From positions 1 through 64,000 of the forward strand of contig JAFMNE010000001.1 of NCBI GenBank assembly GCA_017859395.1: DNA of 64,000 nt. The letters run 5' to 3'. Both the position numbers and the translations under genes were made by a program. Below are positions 24,246 through 33,883 of the stretch, piece by piece. The notes beneath the pieces were generated by a model. The model was not told the origin of the DNA and made no database searches. It saw only the letters and a list, made by a program, of their open reading frames with translations. This DNA is from Ilumatobacteraceae bacterium (GTDB lineage Bacteria > Actinomycetota > Acidimicrobiia > Acidimicrobiales > Ilumatobacteraceae). Position 1 is the first letter of the stretch, and each line of letters starts with the position of its first letter.

Positions 24246-25835
24246 GTGCTCGGGCGTCCGGCGCTCTTCGCCGCTGTCGGCGCGCTGGGGTTGGTTGCTG
24301 CCTGCGGTGGCGGGTCGTCATCGGCTCCTGCGAACGACGCGGCGAGCACCGCACCAGCGGCACCGACCACCGTGGTTGCGGCCGACGAGTCGGCGCCATC
24401 GACCACGGCTGCACCGCCGGAAACGACTCCGTCGACGGCGGCGGCGCCGACATCATCGTTGGCGCCGACAACGACGCTGCCACCGATGAGCGAGCCGGTG
24501 TCGCGAATGCCGGCGCACCCACCGCTGGTGCCCACCGCTGAACCGACCGGTTTCGCCACCGATGTCGCACCGATCCTGCTCGATCACTGCGCGGTCTGCC
24601 ACAACCCCGGCGGGGCGGGATCGCCGCATTGGAACCTGTCGCAGGCCCGCGACATCACTGAGACCGCGCGATTCCTCAGCACCGCCATGGCCACGGGGTA
24701 CATGCCGCCGTGGCCGGCAACCGATCTCAGCGTTCCGATGCGCGACTCCTTGGGCTTGACCGATGGCGAGTTGGCGACGGTGCTGGGGTGGCTGGACGAT
24801 GGTGCACAACTCGATGTGGATGCCGACACGTCGATGATCGGACTCGGCACGGTGGGCCTCGATGAGGTCGACCTCGTGGTCCCACCCACCGCTCCCTACG
24901 ACAACGAGAGCGGGCGCTACGACGACTATCGCTGCATGGTGTACCGGCCCGAGGTCGACGAGCGGGTGTGGTTGCGCGGTCTCAGCTTTGTTCCGGAGCG
25001 CACCGAGGTCGTCCACCATGCCATTGGGTATTTGGTGCCCGGGTCGCAGTGGGCGGCAGCCGAAGCCCTCGACGCAGCCGACGACGGCAGCGGATGGGAG
25101 TGCTACGGCGGCACCGGTTTGCGTGACGACACCTTCTTGCTCGGGTGGGCGCCGGGGCAATTGCCTGAGATCTACCCCGATGGCACGGGGTTGGCCATGG
25201 AGCCGGGTGACTTCTTCGTCATTCAGGTGCACTACCACTACGACGTGCGTGTCGATCCTGATGCGTCATGGTTGGAGCTTGACATCGAGCCAGCTGACAC
25301 CGAATTGGAACCGATCAGCATTGCGACATATCTGACACCGGCGGAGATTCCCTGCGGCCCCGGCGAGACAGGTCCGCTGTGCGACCGCGAAGCCGTGGCT
25401 GCAGCAGCGCGGGCCGAGTTCGGTGTGTTGCCCGCGGACTTCATCAACATGCTCTGTGGCGTCACACCGGAAGATTTCGCCGGGATGGTCGACGGGGTGG
25501 CGTCGAGCAGCTGTGACCTGCCGGTGCAAACCACCGGTGAGATCGTGTCGGTGCTCGGGCATATGCACGACCTCGGGGCCAGCTATCGCATGACGTTGCA
25601 TCCCGACACCGACGACGAATTGGTTCTGCTCGACATCGACGACTGGGACTACGACTGGCAGTACAACTATCGGCCGGCCGACAGCATCATCGTCGAAGCC
25701 GGTGACGTGGTGCGGTTCGAGTGCACCTGGGAACGGTCGCGTCGCAACGCCAATCTCGAGCCGGCGTACGTGCTGTGGTCGTTCGGGTCGAATGACGAGA
25801 TGTGCTTCTCGACCATCACGACCCGGCCGCTCTGA
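24246..25835 (+). CDS. Lipoprotein with c-type heme motif and PHM-like copper monooxygenase domain
   Basis: A 529-residue exported protein. Residues 1-20 are a lipoprotein signal ending LVAAC, with Cys20 as lipid site. Residues 25-85 are a Thr/Ala/Pro-rich linker. CAVCH at 115-119 is a c-type heme site within a short cytochrome-like segment. The rest resembles copper type II ascorbate-dependent monooxygenases: HH at 256-257, His328 in QVHYHYD, HMH at 438-440 and Met518 in DEMCF match the six copper ligands of PHM. The heme could feed electrons to copper in place of ascorbate. The GTG start lies 2 nt after the thiolase stop. The substrate is unknown. Family assignment is from motif spacing and order, not a search. 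Confidence 0.83.
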   Translation: MLGRPALFAAVGALGLVAACGGGSSSAPANDAASTAPAAPTTVVAADESAPSTTAAPPETTPSTAAAPTSSLAPTTTLPPMSEPVSRMPAHPPLVPTAEPTGFATDVAPILLDHCAVCHNPGGAGSPHWNLSQARDITETARFLSTAMATGYMPPWPATDLSVPMRDSLGLTDGELATVLGWLDDGAQLDVDADTSMIGLGTVGLDEVDLVVPPTAPYDNESGRYDDYRCMVYRPEVDERVWLRGLSFVPERTEVVHHAIGYLVPGSQWAAAEALDAADDGSGWECYGGTGLRDDTFLLGWAPGQLPEIYPDGTGLAMEPGDFFVIQVHYHYDVRVDPDASWLELDIEPADTELEPISIATYLTPAEIPCGPGETGPLCDREAVAAAARAEFGVLPADFINMLCGVTPEDFAGMVDGVASSSCDLPVQTTGEIVSVLGHMHDLGASYRMTLHPDTDDELVLLDIDDWDYDWQYNYRPADSIIVEAGDVVRFECTWERSRRNANLEPAYVLWSFGSNDEMCFSTITTRPL

Positions 25836-25845
25836 CCGGTGGCTG

Positions 25846-25925
25846 TGCGGGCGGTGGGACTCGAACCCACACTCCGTAGAACAGGAACCTAAATCCTGCG
25901 CGTCTGCCAGTTCCGCCACGCCCGC
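25846..25925 (-). tRNA. tRNA-Leu (anticodon UAG)
   Basis: The minus strand folds as a tRNA: acceptor stem GCGGGCG/CGCCCGC, anticodon stem CAGGA/TCCTG with loop TTTAGGT giving anticodon UAG (Leu, CUA and perhaps other CUN codons), a long variable arm as in class II tRNAs, and T arm GTGGG TTCGAGT CCCAC. The discriminator is A. The 3' CCA is not encoded and must be added by an enzyme. Confidence 0.95.
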
Positions 25926-25934
25926 GTGAGGGGG

Positions 25935-25940
25935 ATCGTA
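25935..25940 (-). promoter_or_regulatory. -10 element TACGAT for tRNA-Leu
   Basis: On the minus strand TACGAT lies 9 nt before the mature tRNA 5' end, a usual promoter distance for a tRNA gene with a very short 5' trailer. Confidence 0.45.
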
Positions 25941-25947
25941 GCGATGA

Positions 25948-25973
25948 GGTGAGCGATTGGGCCATCGCTCACC
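25948..25973 (-). terminator. Perfect 10-bp hairpin between lipoprotein gene and tRNA
   Basis: GGTGAGCGAT and ATCGCTCACC form a perfect 10-bp stem with a 6-nt loop, 16 nt past the lipoprotein stop. No T-run follows on either strand, so it would be an intrinsic terminator of the U-less kind reported in actinobacteria, or a transcript-end stabiliser. Confidence 0.4.
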
Positions 25974-25988
25974 GCGGTTGGTCGAGGG

Positions 25989-27119
25989 TTATTCGCCTGC
26001 TGGTCGCAGTCGCGACCATGTGGCCGGATCGAGTCGGCCCGTGACGTCGAGCCCATTGTCACGCTGGAACCGCATCACTGCGCGAAGGGTGCCCGGTCCG
26101 AATTCACCATCGACATCAACGGCCACACCACGGTCGACGAGCAACGACTGCGCAGCGGTGATGACGTCACCACGGGTGCACGCGGTCGTTGTCAACGCCA
26201 TGGCTTGCATCGGGTCGTCCACCTCGGTGGGCACGTAGTCGCTGCAGAATTGCGCGCCGGGGTCCACGGTGGGCATCCGGAACTCTTCGTTCCACACGAT
26301 GGGCCACGGGTCACCGACCGAGCAGGGCCACTCCGGGGCATCGATGGCGTCAGACATCATGATCGTCACGCTGGCGGGGAATTGTGTGACGGCCTGCGGC
26401 GCCGCGACGACCCCGCAGGGGGTGATGACAGGTCGTGTCCACCAATTGCAGTTCGTGTCGAGGATGCGCACCGTCGCGCTGGGTCCGTCGGCGCTCGACA
26501 ACGATGTGACCAGCACGGGTTCATCGAGGCCGTCAAGGATGATGAGCTCGGCCGATGAGAACGCAAAAGTGGCCGTATCGGTCGTGGTGCTGTTGCCGAG
26601 CCAGGAATGGTCAGTGCGGATCCATTCGCCGTCGGCATGATGCCAGAGAGCAAATTCCGGGGTCGCCGAACCATTGGCATTGTCAATGCTTCCCCACTGG
26701 GCGGGGCCGTTCAGCACCACGGCCCGCAGCCCGCATCGCTCGGTATTCCACGCCGTCCAGCGGTCGTCGTCATCAACGGGCAGCGTGGCCGTCATTGCTT
26801 CGAATTCGTCGGTGTTCGCCGGGGCCGATGTTGTCGGCGTGGGCACGGTGGTCATCGATGGTGCATTGGTGGTTGTCGGTGCGACCTCGGTCGTGGTGGT
26901 CGCGTCGTCCGTGGATCCCACATCGGTGGGTTCCGTCATGGGTGTCAGCGTGGTGGAGGGCGCAGCGGTGCTGGGCACTGGGATGGTGACGACAGCATCG
27001 GTCGTTGCGGACACATCCGCATCGGCGGTGTCGTCGCTGTTGCCCCCGATGGTCACTGAACAGGCCGACAACGCAATGCCGGCAACAGCGGCAGCGAACA
27101 GGGTGGTGAATTGTCTCAT
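25989..27119 (-). CDS. Lipoprotein with C-terminal peptidoglycan-binding domain
   Basis: A 376-residue protein. The signal ends IALSACSV, a lipobox. A long Thr/Pro/Ser/Ala linker with acidic patches (about 28-110) is followed by a central region of unknown fold with several Trp and Cys ([22 protein letters not shown]), and a C-terminal PG_binding_1 domain: [33 protein letters not shown] in parts. It should sit on the outer face of the membrane and touch the cell wall. A strong GGAGGAA site before the ATG fixes the start and rejects the longer frame. The central domain is not recognised, and no enzymatic motif is evident. Confidence 0.82.
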   Translation of the reverse strand: MRQFTTLFAAAVAGIALSACSVTIGGNSDDTADADVSATTDAVVTIPVPSTAAPSTTLTPMTEPTDVGSTDDATTTTEVAPTTTNAPSMTTVPTPTTSAPANTDEFEAMTATLPVDDDDRWTAWNTERCGLRAVVLNGPAQWGSIDNANGSATPEFALWHHADGEWIRTDHSWLGNSTTTDTATFAFSSAELIILDGLDEPVLVTSLSSADGPSATVRILDTNCNWWTRPVITPCGVVAAPQAVTQFPASVTIMMSDAIDAPEWPCSVGDPWPIVWNEEFRMPTVDPGAQFCSDYVPTEVDDPMQAMALTTTACTRGDVITAAQSLLVDRGVAVDVDGEFGPGTLRAVMRFQRDNGLDVTGRLDPATWSRLRPAGE

Positions 27120-27215
27120 TTGGCTTCCTCCGTCACCGTTGAGAGCGACTGCGGTGAACAATCTCGCAGAAATCTTCTCTTCGTTGCCGTCATGGCACGA
27201 GGCGCTGTCCTTTGG

Positions 27216-27221
27216 CAGAAT
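27216..27221 (+). promoter_or_regulatory. -10-like element CAGAAT for the PLP enzyme gene
   Basis: CAGAAT with a 6-nt spacer to the GTG. It keeps the second A and last T of the TAnnnT pattern only, so it is weaker than most. Confidence 0.3.
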
Positions 27222-27227
27222 GCGCAA

Positions 27228-28748
27228 GTGACGATCGTTGCTGACGCCCTGACCGATGCCCTCGAAAATCAGTTCGGTCTTGCCGATCGGGTTGTCGACG
27301 CCGACGCGCTCGAGAACTCGGTGCAACGGTTTCGCGAACGCGGCATCGTCCTGCCGCGCTTTTCGCAGTTGGCCAACCCTACGACCATCGACCCGGACCT
27401 CGTCGGTGACGCTGACCACAACGGTCCCGATGCCCGCAATCTGTGGCGGGTTCACTGGTACAACAACCTCGCCGGCGGGCGAGTGGATGTTCCCGACCAT
27501 GTGGTGTTGCCGAGCGAACTCACCGGTGTGGCCAGCCCGATCATTGCCGTGTTCGGCGATCGATTCCCGATGATCACCGCACACAAGGTGCTGGCGGCCT
27601 ACTCCTGTCTAGCACCGCGGGTGGTGACCGGTCAGTTCGATCCCACGCGTCACCGGGCGGTGTGGCCCTCGACGGGGAACTACGCCCGCGGCGGCATCGC
27701 CATCAGCCGCATCATGGCCAGTCGTGGTGTGGCCATACTCCCCGAAGGCATGAGTCAAGAGCGCTTCGACTGGCTCGACCGGTGGTGCGAGAACCCAGCC
27801 GAGGATGTGATCCGCACCACCGGCACCGAATCGAACGTGAAAGAGATCTACGACGCGTGTAACGAACTCGCCCTCGATGATGAGAACTTCATTTTGAACC
27901 AGTTCTCTGAGTTCGGGAACCACCTCGGTCATCATCGGGTGACCGGTCGTGCCCTCGGCCATGTGTTCGAGACGGTCCGTGCAGCATCGGGCCGAGATCT
28001 CCGGCTTGCGGCATTCACCTCGGCAACAGGTTCAGCCGGCACGATTGCCGCGGGTGATCGTTTGAAAGACGACTATGGCGCGCGAATCGTGGCCGTGGAA
28101 GCACTCGAATGCCCGACAATGCTCGAGAACGGGTTCGGCGAGCACAACATTCAAGGCATCGGCGACAAGCACATCCCCCTCATCCACAACGTGATGAACA
28201 CCGATGTGGTGTGCGCGATCAGCGACCGTTCCACCGATGACCTTGATGTGCTGTTCAACACCGCCGCGGGTCGCGCGCACTTGGTGGACAAGATGGGGGT
28301 GGACCCGGCCGTGGTCGCCACGCTGGAGCACTTCGGGTTCTCCGCGATTGCGAATGTGCTCGCAGCCATCAAGACCGCCCGACTGCTCGACTTGGGCCCC
28401 GATGACGCGATCATCACCGTGGCCACCGACGGTGCCGCCCTGTACCCGAGTGAACGAGCCAAGACGCTCGCCCAGCGTTTTGGCGGCGATGTTGATGCAA
28501 CCGATGCCGCAGCGATTGTCGGTGAGCACCTGATGCATCTGTCCACCGAGTACATGATCGACTGCACCGAGGCGGATCGTCGTCGCATCTTCAACCTCGG
28601 TTACTACACATGGGTCGAACAGCAGGGCACCCCCTTTGAGTTGTTCGAGCAGCGTCGCCACCAGTCGTTCTGGCAGGGCTTGCGCCGCTATGTCGACATC
28701 TGGGACACGATGATTGACGAGTTCAACGCTCGCGTGGCTGCCGGCTGA
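27228..28748 (+). CDS. Fold-type II PLP-dependent enzyme (cysteine synthase-like, 506 aa)
   Basis: A large member of the tryptophan-synthase-beta fold. The PLP Lys is probably in [14 protein letters not shown], followed by [22 protein letters not shown], the phosphate-cup pattern with the first Ser-Thr-Gly-Asn, and later [17 protein letters not shown], the glycine-rich loop that binds the PLP phosphate. It is longer than cysteine synthase (about 310 residues), with extra N- and C-terminal parts. A related PLP gene follows after 6 nt. The reaction is unknown: deamination or beta-elimination of a small amino acid would fit the fold. An ATG 12 codons upstream is an alternative start. Confidence 0.8.
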   Translation: MTIVADALTDALENQFGLADRVVDADALENSVQRFRERGIVLPRFSQLANPTTIDPDLVGDADHNGPDARNLWRVHWYNNLAGGRVDVPDHVVLPSELTGVASPIIAVFGDRFPMITAHKVLAAYSCLAPRVVTGQFDPTRHRAVWPSTGNYARGGIAISRIMASRGVAILPEGMSQERFDWLDRWCENPAEDVIRTTGTESNVKEIYDACNELALDDENFILNQFSEFGNHLGHHRVTGRALGHVFETVRAASGRDLRLAAFTSATGSAGTIAAGDRLKDDYGARIVAVEALECPTMLENGFGEHNIQGIGDKHIPLIHNVMNTDVVCAISDRSTDDLDVLFNTAAGRAHLVDKMGVDPAVVATLEHFGFSAIANVLAAIKTARLLDLGPDDAIITVATDGAALYPSERAKTLAQRFGGDVDATDAAAIVGEHLMHLSTEYMIDCTEADRRRIFNLGYYTWVEQQGTPFELFEQRRHQSFWQGLRRYVDIWDTMIDEFNARVAAG

Positions 28749-28754
28749 TCGATC

Positions 28755-29969
28755 GTGGTCGTCGGTTGGGTCTGCGCGGTCTGCGGAACGCGTGTCGACA
28801 TCGCCGAGGCCTACTCGTGGACATGTCCACGCGCCACAGTCGATGACTGGCGCCATGTGTTGATGCCGGTCACCAATGGGGCACCGGTGATCCCTGACGA
28901 CGACCCGAATACCCTTGTGGCGTTCCGACATGCAAGCGCGTGGTGGGCATTCGCGCGGGCACATGGCATGGATGACGACGTCACGGTGGAGATCGCGCGT
29001 GACATCGGTGATGGATTCAGCCGCACACCGTTTGCGCGACACGGTGTGCTGAGCGATGCCACAGGGGTGGAGGTCTGGGCCAAGGACGAGACCAGCAATG
29101 TGGCCGGCTCGCACAAGGCGCGCCACCTCGTCGGCGTGCTCTTGCATCTGCTGGTGGCCGAACGCCTCGGCCTGTCCGTCGGCCGGGCGCCGCTGGCGAT
29201 CTCGTCGTGCGGCAATGCAGCGCTCGCCGCAGCCACGCTGGCCAGTCGGGTCCGCTGGCCCATCACGGTGTTCGTCCCGACATGGATGGATGAGGCCTTC
29301 GGCGATGGGCTCGATCGCTTGGGTGCCGATGTACGCCGCTGTGCGCGCCATGACGGTGACCCCCCGGGCGACCCGGCGATGGCGGCATTCCGTCGGGCCA
29401 TCGCTGATGGGGCCGTTCCCTTCAGCGTGCAGGGGCCACACAACGGGTGGTGTCTCGACACGGGCCGCACAATCGGTTGGGAGATGAGAGCGCAGGCCGA
29501 TGCTGCCGGCGTTGATCTCGAGCGGGTGTATGTGCAGGTCGGTGGTGGGGCATTTGCCACGTGTTGCAGCGCTGGTCTTGGCGACGCCCCGGCGTTGCAT
29601 GCAGTGCAGACGGCTGGTTGTGCGCCGTTGGCGGCAGCGGTTGCCGCTCTTGGTGACGACGCCAACCCCGGCGCGCGGTGGGCCGAGGTGATGCATCCGT
29701 GGGATTCCCCGCACTCGCTTGCCGATGGCATCCTTGACGACGAGACCTATGACTGGCTCGGCGTCGTCACACGTCTGCGCGCCAGCGGTGGTCGCACGGT
29801 GATCGCCGACGAGGCCACGGTGGTGGCCGCTCATCGCATGGTGAACAACGGTGGCGATGCGGTGTCGCCCACCGGTACGGCTGGTGTTGCTGGCCTGCTG
29901 AGCGATCTGGCCGCCGGAGATCGTCCAGATGCGGCGGTGGCGATCGTTTTCTCTGGTGTGGCCCGCTGA
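28755..29969 (+). CDS. Threonine synthase/ammonia-lyase-like PLP enzyme
   Basis: A 404-residue fold-type II PLP protein. It starts with [19 protein letters not shown], like the zinc-ribbon start of threonine synthases but with only three of four Cys. The PLP Lys is in [13 protein letters not shown], the phosphate loop in [15 protein letters not shown], and the glycine-rich loop in [15 protein letters not shown]. The C-terminus ends [19 protein letters not shown]. It is not the housekeeping threonine synthase in length or motifs, so a lyase or eliminase for a small amino acid is more likely. It follows the previous PLP gene by 6 nt, so they are co-transcribed and perhaps act on the same pathway. 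Confidence 0.77.
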   Translation: MVVGWVCAVCGTRVDIAEAYSWTCPRATVDDWRHVLMPVTNGAPVIPDDDPNTLVAFRHASAWWAFARAHGMDDDVTVEIARDIGDGFSRTPFARHGVLSDATGVEVWAKDETSNVAGSHKARHLVGVLLHLLVAERLGLSVGRAPLAISSCGNAALAAATLASRVRWPITVFVPTWMDEAFGDGLDRLGADVRRCARHDGDPPGDPAMAAFRRAIADGAVPFSVQGPHNGWCLDTGRTIGWEMRAQADAAGVDLERVYVQVGGGAFATCCSAGLGDAPALHAVQTAGCAPLAAAVAALGDDANPGARWAEVMHPWDSPHSLADGILDDETYDWLGVVTRLRASGGRTVIADEATVVAAHRMVNNGGDAVSPTGTAGVAGLLSDLAAGDRPDAAVAIVFSGVAR

Positions 29970-29990
29970 GCATGCGGCCAGCACCACAGG

Positions 29991-29996
29991 TAGCGT
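29991..29996 (+). promoter_or_regulatory. -10 element TAGCGT for clpP
   Basis: TAGCGT with a 7-nt spacer to the ATG, in the gap after the PLP gene; supports this ATG over longer reading. Confidence 0.55.
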
Positions 29997-30003
29997 GAAC
30001 CCC

Positions 30004-30606
30004 ATGGTGTCAGAGACCGGCCTCATCATGCCTTCCGCCCTCGATGGGGGTGCCGACCCGCGCAACGACGTGTTCAACCGTTTGATGAAGAACCGAGTGG
30101 TGCTGCTCGGATCCGACGTGAACGACGACATCGCGAACCAGCTGTGCGCGCAATTGCTGTACCTCGAGGGGGAAGACCCCAACGCCGACATCTGGCTGTA
30201 CATCAATTCGCCCGGCGGGTCGGTGACCGCGGGTATGGCCATCTACGACACCATGCAGTTCGTGTCATGCGATGTGGCCACGGTGTGTCTCGGGCTTGCT
30301 GCCTCAATGGGTCAGTTTCTTCTCACCGCCGGAGCCGCCGGGAAGCGCTACAGCCTGCCGAACGCGCGCATCATGATGCACCAGCCGCTGGCCGGTTTGC
30401 GTGGCCAGGCTGCCGACATCGCTATTCAGGCTGAACAGCTCGCCTATACCAAGCGTCGCATGGCCGAACTGATCGCCGAGCATTCGGGTCAGCCGTTGGA
30501 GCAGATCCAGACCGATTCCGAGCGCGACCGGTGGTTCACCGCCGAAGCAGCCAAGGAATACGGCCTGTGTGACGCGGTGATCCTGCGTCGCGGCGAAATG
30601 GTCTGA
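30004..30606 (+). CDS. clpP: ATP-dependent Clp protease proteolytic subunit
   Basis: A 200-residue serine protease subunit that forms the degradation chamber with ClpX or ClpC. The nucleophile Ser is in [12 protein letters not shown], the active His in IMMHQPLAG, and the Asp region in [21 protein letters not shown]. It starts with [24 protein letters not shown], read in parts. No second clpP and no clpX adjoin it, unlike the usual tandem in actinomycetes, so this may be one of several paralogues. The start is fixed by its -10 box. Confidence 0.94.
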   Translation: MVSETGLIMPSALDGGADPRNDVFNRLMKNRVVLLGSDVNDDIANQLCAQLLYLEGEDPNADIWLYINSPGGSVTAGMAIYDTMQFVSCDVATVCLGLAASMGQFLLTAGAAGKRYSLPNARIMMHQPLAGLRGQAADIAIQAEQLAYTKRRMAELIAEHSGQPLEQIQTDSERDRWFTAEAAKEYGLCDAVILRRGEMV

Positions 30607-30631
30607 CCGTCCGCGCTGGGTCGAGCATTTC

Positions 30632-31099
30632 TCAGTTACTGGGCTCGCTGTAGCCCGGCGGGGTGGCCGGGTCGGCGGCATCTTGTGGCGCCAGTGTGGT
30701 TACCGGGCCCAGATCGACGCCGCACGAGGCCGACACCCACGCAGATACGGCAACGGCCGCCCGTTCGGTGGCGTAGGCCTGCTGCACGGCTCGCTGCACC
30801 GTTGTCTCATCGCCGGGCACCACGGTGGCTGCGGTCACCACGCCGAGAGTCAACTGGTCCCACTCCTCACCGATTGCCAAGGGCGCGAGGTCGCCGAGGT
30901 CGCGGTACAGATCGATCGTCGTCTCGATGTCGAGTTCGGTCCTGATGGTGGGGGAGACAACGTCGGCTGCTCGTTCACTGACCAGAGCGCAAAACGCCGC
31001 GGCGTCGGGTGATGGCCCGTCATCGCCGCATGCAGCCAGCGTCGTGACGGCCACGGCAACAGCCACAAAGTGGTGGAGGCGACGCGACCTGGCTGGCAC
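30632..31099 (-). CDS. Small lipoprotein of unknown function (155 aa)
   Basis: The signal region (basic MPARSRRLHH, then a hydrophobic run ending TTLAACGDD) is a good lipoprotein signal. The mature part is helical and acidic: DAAAFCALVSERAADVV, EWDQLTLGVVTAATVVPGDET, AVSAWVSASCGVDL, with two Cys that could pair. It resembles the many short actinobacterial lipoproteins with a FC...CG pair whose role is unknown. It converges on clpP and its GTG start lies back to back with the promoter region of comM. Confidence 0.75.
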   Translation of the reverse strand: MPARSRRLHHFVAVAVAVTTLAACGDDGPSPDAAAFCALVSERAADVVSPTIRTELDIETTIDLYRDLGDLAPLAIGEEWDQLTLGVVTAATVVPGDETTVQRAVQQAYATERAAVAVSAWVSASCGVDLGPVTTLAPQDAADPATPPGYSEPSN

Positions 31100-31223
31100 A
31101 GCACCTACTGTGCCACGCCGGTCATCATCGGCGCCGTCACACCCCCGTTCTACGGTGCCATCACCGACCTCCCCTGTTGTGGCTGGGTGTCACCTGGCCG
31201 AATTCTTCACAAGGGGTACGCAC

Positions 31224-32738
31224 ATGATTGCGAATATCGCATCGGCCACGGTCCGAGGTGCACACGGGCATCCGGTCACCGTTGAGGTGCACGTTGGCGC
31301 CGGCCTGCCGGGTTTCACCATGCTTGGCCTGCCCGATGAGGCATGTCGTGAAGCCCGTGATCGAGTGCGGGCCGCCGTTCTTTCGAGCGGGTTCGACTGG
31401 CCCGATCGGCGGATCACGGTCAACCTCGCACCACCGCACCATCGCAAGACGGGGTCGGGTCTCGACCTTGCCATTGCGATCGGCGTGTTGGTGGCAGCCC
31501 AACGGATTCCGCCTGAGGCCGTCGGCGGTTTGCATATGGTCGGTGAGGTCGGCCTCGACGGGGCGTTGCATCCGGTGCCGGGGGTGGCGCCGATGGTGGC
31601 GGTCGATCGTGATGCCGACTGGGTGGTGCCGGTGGGGTCACTCGCCGAAGCCTCGGCGGTTGGCCGCTCACGGGTGCTCGGTGCCACCTGCCTGGCAGGC
31701 GTGGTCGAGGCCCTCACCGGCACGGCCGAATGGGCGGACTGCGACGCTGGCGAATCCGACACTGCGGTCGTTGATGCTCCCGATATGCGCGATGTGCGTG
31801 GTCAGCCCGTGGCGCGCGCTGCTCTCGAGGTTGCTGCTGCAGGTGGTCACCATCTCCTGCTGGTCGGGTCACCGGGATCGGGCAAGACCATGCTCGCCGA
31901 GCGGTTGTGCGGGTTGCTGCCCGATCTCACCGCTGATGTGGCGCTGGAGGCCACCATGATTCATTCCGCGGCGGGCGAGCGGCTTCCAACTGGAGGGCTC
32001 GTGCGGCGCCCCCCATTCCGCACGCCGCACCACAGCGCCACCCTTGCGGCGATGGTTGGTGGGGGGTCGCATCATCTCCGTCCGGGAGCGGCATCGTTAG
32101 CCCATGGTGGGGTGTTGTTCTGCGACGAGATGGGCCAGTTCGCACCGTCGGTTCTTGATGGGCTCCGCGAAGCACTTGAGTGCGGCGCGGTCACCATTGG
32201 TCGCGTCGAACATCAAGTCACCGTGCCCGCTCGGTTCCAGATGATCGGCGCCACGAACCCGTGCCCCTGTGGCGAGGGGCTACGGCCAGGCTCATGCATC
32301 TGCGATGAACGTGCGCGCCGTCGATACTCCCAGCGGCTCTCGGGGCCGTTGCTCGATCGGTTCGATCTGCGGGTCGCGGTGCAGCGGCCCGACACCGATC
32401 ATCTGCTCGGTGGCAGCGATGGTGAATGCTCTGCGGTGATCGCTGGACGTGTCGAGGCTGCGCGAACGGCAGCCCTTCAGCGCGCAGGGGTGTTAAACGC
32501 CCATCTCGACGCGGTCGGTCTCGATCGCCATGCCCGCCCCGATGCCGACGGTGCCGCACGCCTGCGCACCGAGATCGATGCCGGTCGTTTAACCGGCCGC
32601 GGGTACCACCGGGTGCGCCGCACAGCGCGCACGCTCGCTGATCTCGCGGGTGAGGTGGGCGACGTGATCGATGACCGCCACGTGGCCACAGCCGTTGCGA
32701 TGCGGGTGTCGATGGGGGCCGAGCGGGGGCGTGGATGA
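31224..32738 (+). CDS. comM: ComM/YifB family AAA+ ATPase (Mg-chelatase-like)
   Basis: A 504-residue AAA+ protein. The N-terminal part has VEVHVGAGLPGFTMLGLPDEACREARDRVRAA, in parts, then NLAPPHHRKTGSGLDLAIAIG; the ATPase shows Walker A GSPGSGKTML, FRTPHHSATLAAM, GGVLFCDEMGQF (Walker B), and TNPCPCGEG followed by two further Cys typical of YifB. ComM is a helicase that helps branch migration during natural transformation. The start ATG has AAGGGG upstream. The stop overlaps the ATG of dprA, so they are coupled and a DNA-uptake or recombination role is likely. Confidence 0.92.
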   Translation: MIANIASATVRGAHGHPVTVEVHVGAGLPGFTMLGLPDEACREARDRVRAAVLSSGFDWPDRRITVNLAPPHHRKTGSGLDLAIAIGVLVAAQRIPPEAVGGLHMVGEVGLDGALHPVPGVAPMVAVDRDADWVVPVGSLAEASAVGRSRVLGATCLAGVVEALTGTAEWADCDAGESDTAVVDAPDMRDVRGQPVARAALEVAAAGGHHLLLVGSPGSGKTMLAERLCGLLPDLTADVALEATMIHSAAGERLPTGGLVRRPPFRTPHHSATLAAMVGGGSHHLRPGAASLAHGGVLFCDEMGQFAPSVLDGLREALECGAVTIGRVEHQVTVPARFQMIGATNPCPCGEGLRPGSCICDERARRRYSQRLSGPLLDRFDLRVAVQRPDTDHLLGGSDGECSAVIAGRVEAARTAALQRAGVLNAHLDAVGLDRHARPDADGAARLRTEIDAGRLTGRGYHRVRRTARTLADLAGEVGDVIDDRHVATAVAMRVSMGAERGRG

Positions 32739-33865
32739 GCGCCGAGGCGGCCGCCGCTGCGCTGGCGGGGTTCAGCGGCTTAGCACCACGGTCGCTACGC
32801 CGTCTGCTCGACGTTCTGGCACCGAGCGATGCGTGGGAGTTGGCGGTGCGAGGGCAACTCGGCGAGGTTGTCGAGCTGCGCCAGGGCCGGGCACGCGAAG
32901 TCGCCGAACGGCTCAGCGGGGTCGACCCCGACGCTGTGGCGGCGTCGTGCGCCGCGAGCGACATCAACGTGCTTGTACACGGCACCCGGGCATATTCGGC
33001 GGCACTCAGCGACGACCCTGAGGCACCTGCCGTGTTGTTCGCCAGAGGTCAACCTCTAGCGCGCATCGATGAGCTGCGCCGGGTTGCCATCGTGGGAACA
33101 CGGTCGGCAACCGCGGCGGGGCGGGCCACCGCGCACGATCTCGGACATGACCTGTCCGCCAACGGGGTCGCTGTGGTGTCGGGGCTTGCCATTGGTGTGG
33201 ATGGTGCCGCACACCGTGGTGCGCTCGATGGCGGGGGTCTCGCGGTGGCCGTGCTGGCCCATGGCCTCGATCGCTGTTACCCAGAGCGCCATCGACACCT
33301 CTTCGAGCAGATGTGCGCCGATCACGTGGTGCTCAGCGAATGGCCTCCTGGTGTCGGCCCCGAGCCGTGGCGGTTCCCGCTGCGCAACCGCATCATCGCT
33401 GGCTTGGCCGAGGTCGTTGTGGTGGTCGAGTCGCGGGTCACGGGCGGCAGTCTCATCACCGCCCGCGCTGCCCTCGACAGAGGTGTTGATGTGCTGGTGG
33501 TACCAGGGTCGCCACAGATGCCGGCTTCGGAGGGAACGAACATGTTGTTGCGCGACGGTGCCGGAGTCGTCACCGATGTCGACGACGTGTTGACGGCTCT
33601 GGGTATCAGCCATGACGGTTGTCGCGGTGTTGCGCCTGTGCGTCCACCGGGCCCGCCGGGTTCGGATGCGTCACCGCATGGCGATGTTGTGGCAGCGCTC
33701 GCTGATGGGCCAGCCACCCTCGACACTTTGGCCGCTCGCACCATGCATTCCGTGGCCGATGTGGCCTGCGCTGTCAGCGACCTGGTTGGAGCCGGCCTGG
33801 TCGTCGCCGAGGGGGGCTGGGTCGAGTTGGCGATGTCACGACTGTCCGGACAGCACCCCTCATGA
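32735..33865 (+). CDS. dprA: DNA processing protein DprA
   Basis: A 376-residue Rossmann-like protein that binds incoming single-stranded DNA and loads RecA. It has VAIVGTRSATAAGRATA, SGLAIGVDGAAHRGAL, HGLDRCYPERHRHLF, PEPWRFPLRNRIIAGLAEVVVVVE in parts, TGGSLITARAALDRG and VPGSPQMPASEGTN, the usual DprA order, with N-terminal helix-hairpin-like and C-terminal winged-helix regions. Its ATG overlaps the comM stop (ATGA). Confidence 0.95.
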   Translation: MSAEAAAAALAGFSGLAPRSLRRLLDVLAPSDAWELAVRGQLGEVVELRQGRAREVAERLSGVDPDAVAASCAASDINVLVHGTRAYSAALSDDPEAPAVLFARGQPLARIDELRRVAIVGTRSATAAGRATAHDLGHDLSANGVAVVSGLAIGVDGAAHRGALDGGGLAVAVLAHGLDRCYPERHRHLFEQMCADHVVLSEWPPGVGPEPWRFPLRNRIIAGLAEVVVVVESRVTGGSLITARAALDRGVDVLVVPGSPQMPASEGTNMLLRDGAGVVTDVDDVLTALGISHDGCRGVAPVRPPGPPGSDASPHGDVVAALADGPATLDTLAARTMHSVADVACAVSDLVGAGLVVAEGGWVELAMSRLSGQHPS

Positions 33866-33870
33866 GCGAA

Positions 33871-33876
33871 TACCCT
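33871..33876 (+). promoter_or_regulatory. -10 element TACCCT for the xerC-whiG genes
   Basis: TACCCT with a 7-nt spacer to the xerC ATG, inside the short gap after dprA. Confidence 0.5.
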
Positions 33877-33883
33877 CGGCGGT

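Noticed and set aside
26780-27020. Apparent repeats in the Thr/Ser/Pro/Ala-rich linker of the lipoprotein gene
   Set aside because: Low-complexity codons of a disordered linker, not a tandem repeat; similar linkers occur in the YceI and monooxygenase genes.
28032-30242. 736-codon minus-strand reading frame across the PLP genes and clpP
   Set aside because: It covers three good sense genes and is His/Arg/Asp-rich; typical shadow of GC-rich coding sequence.
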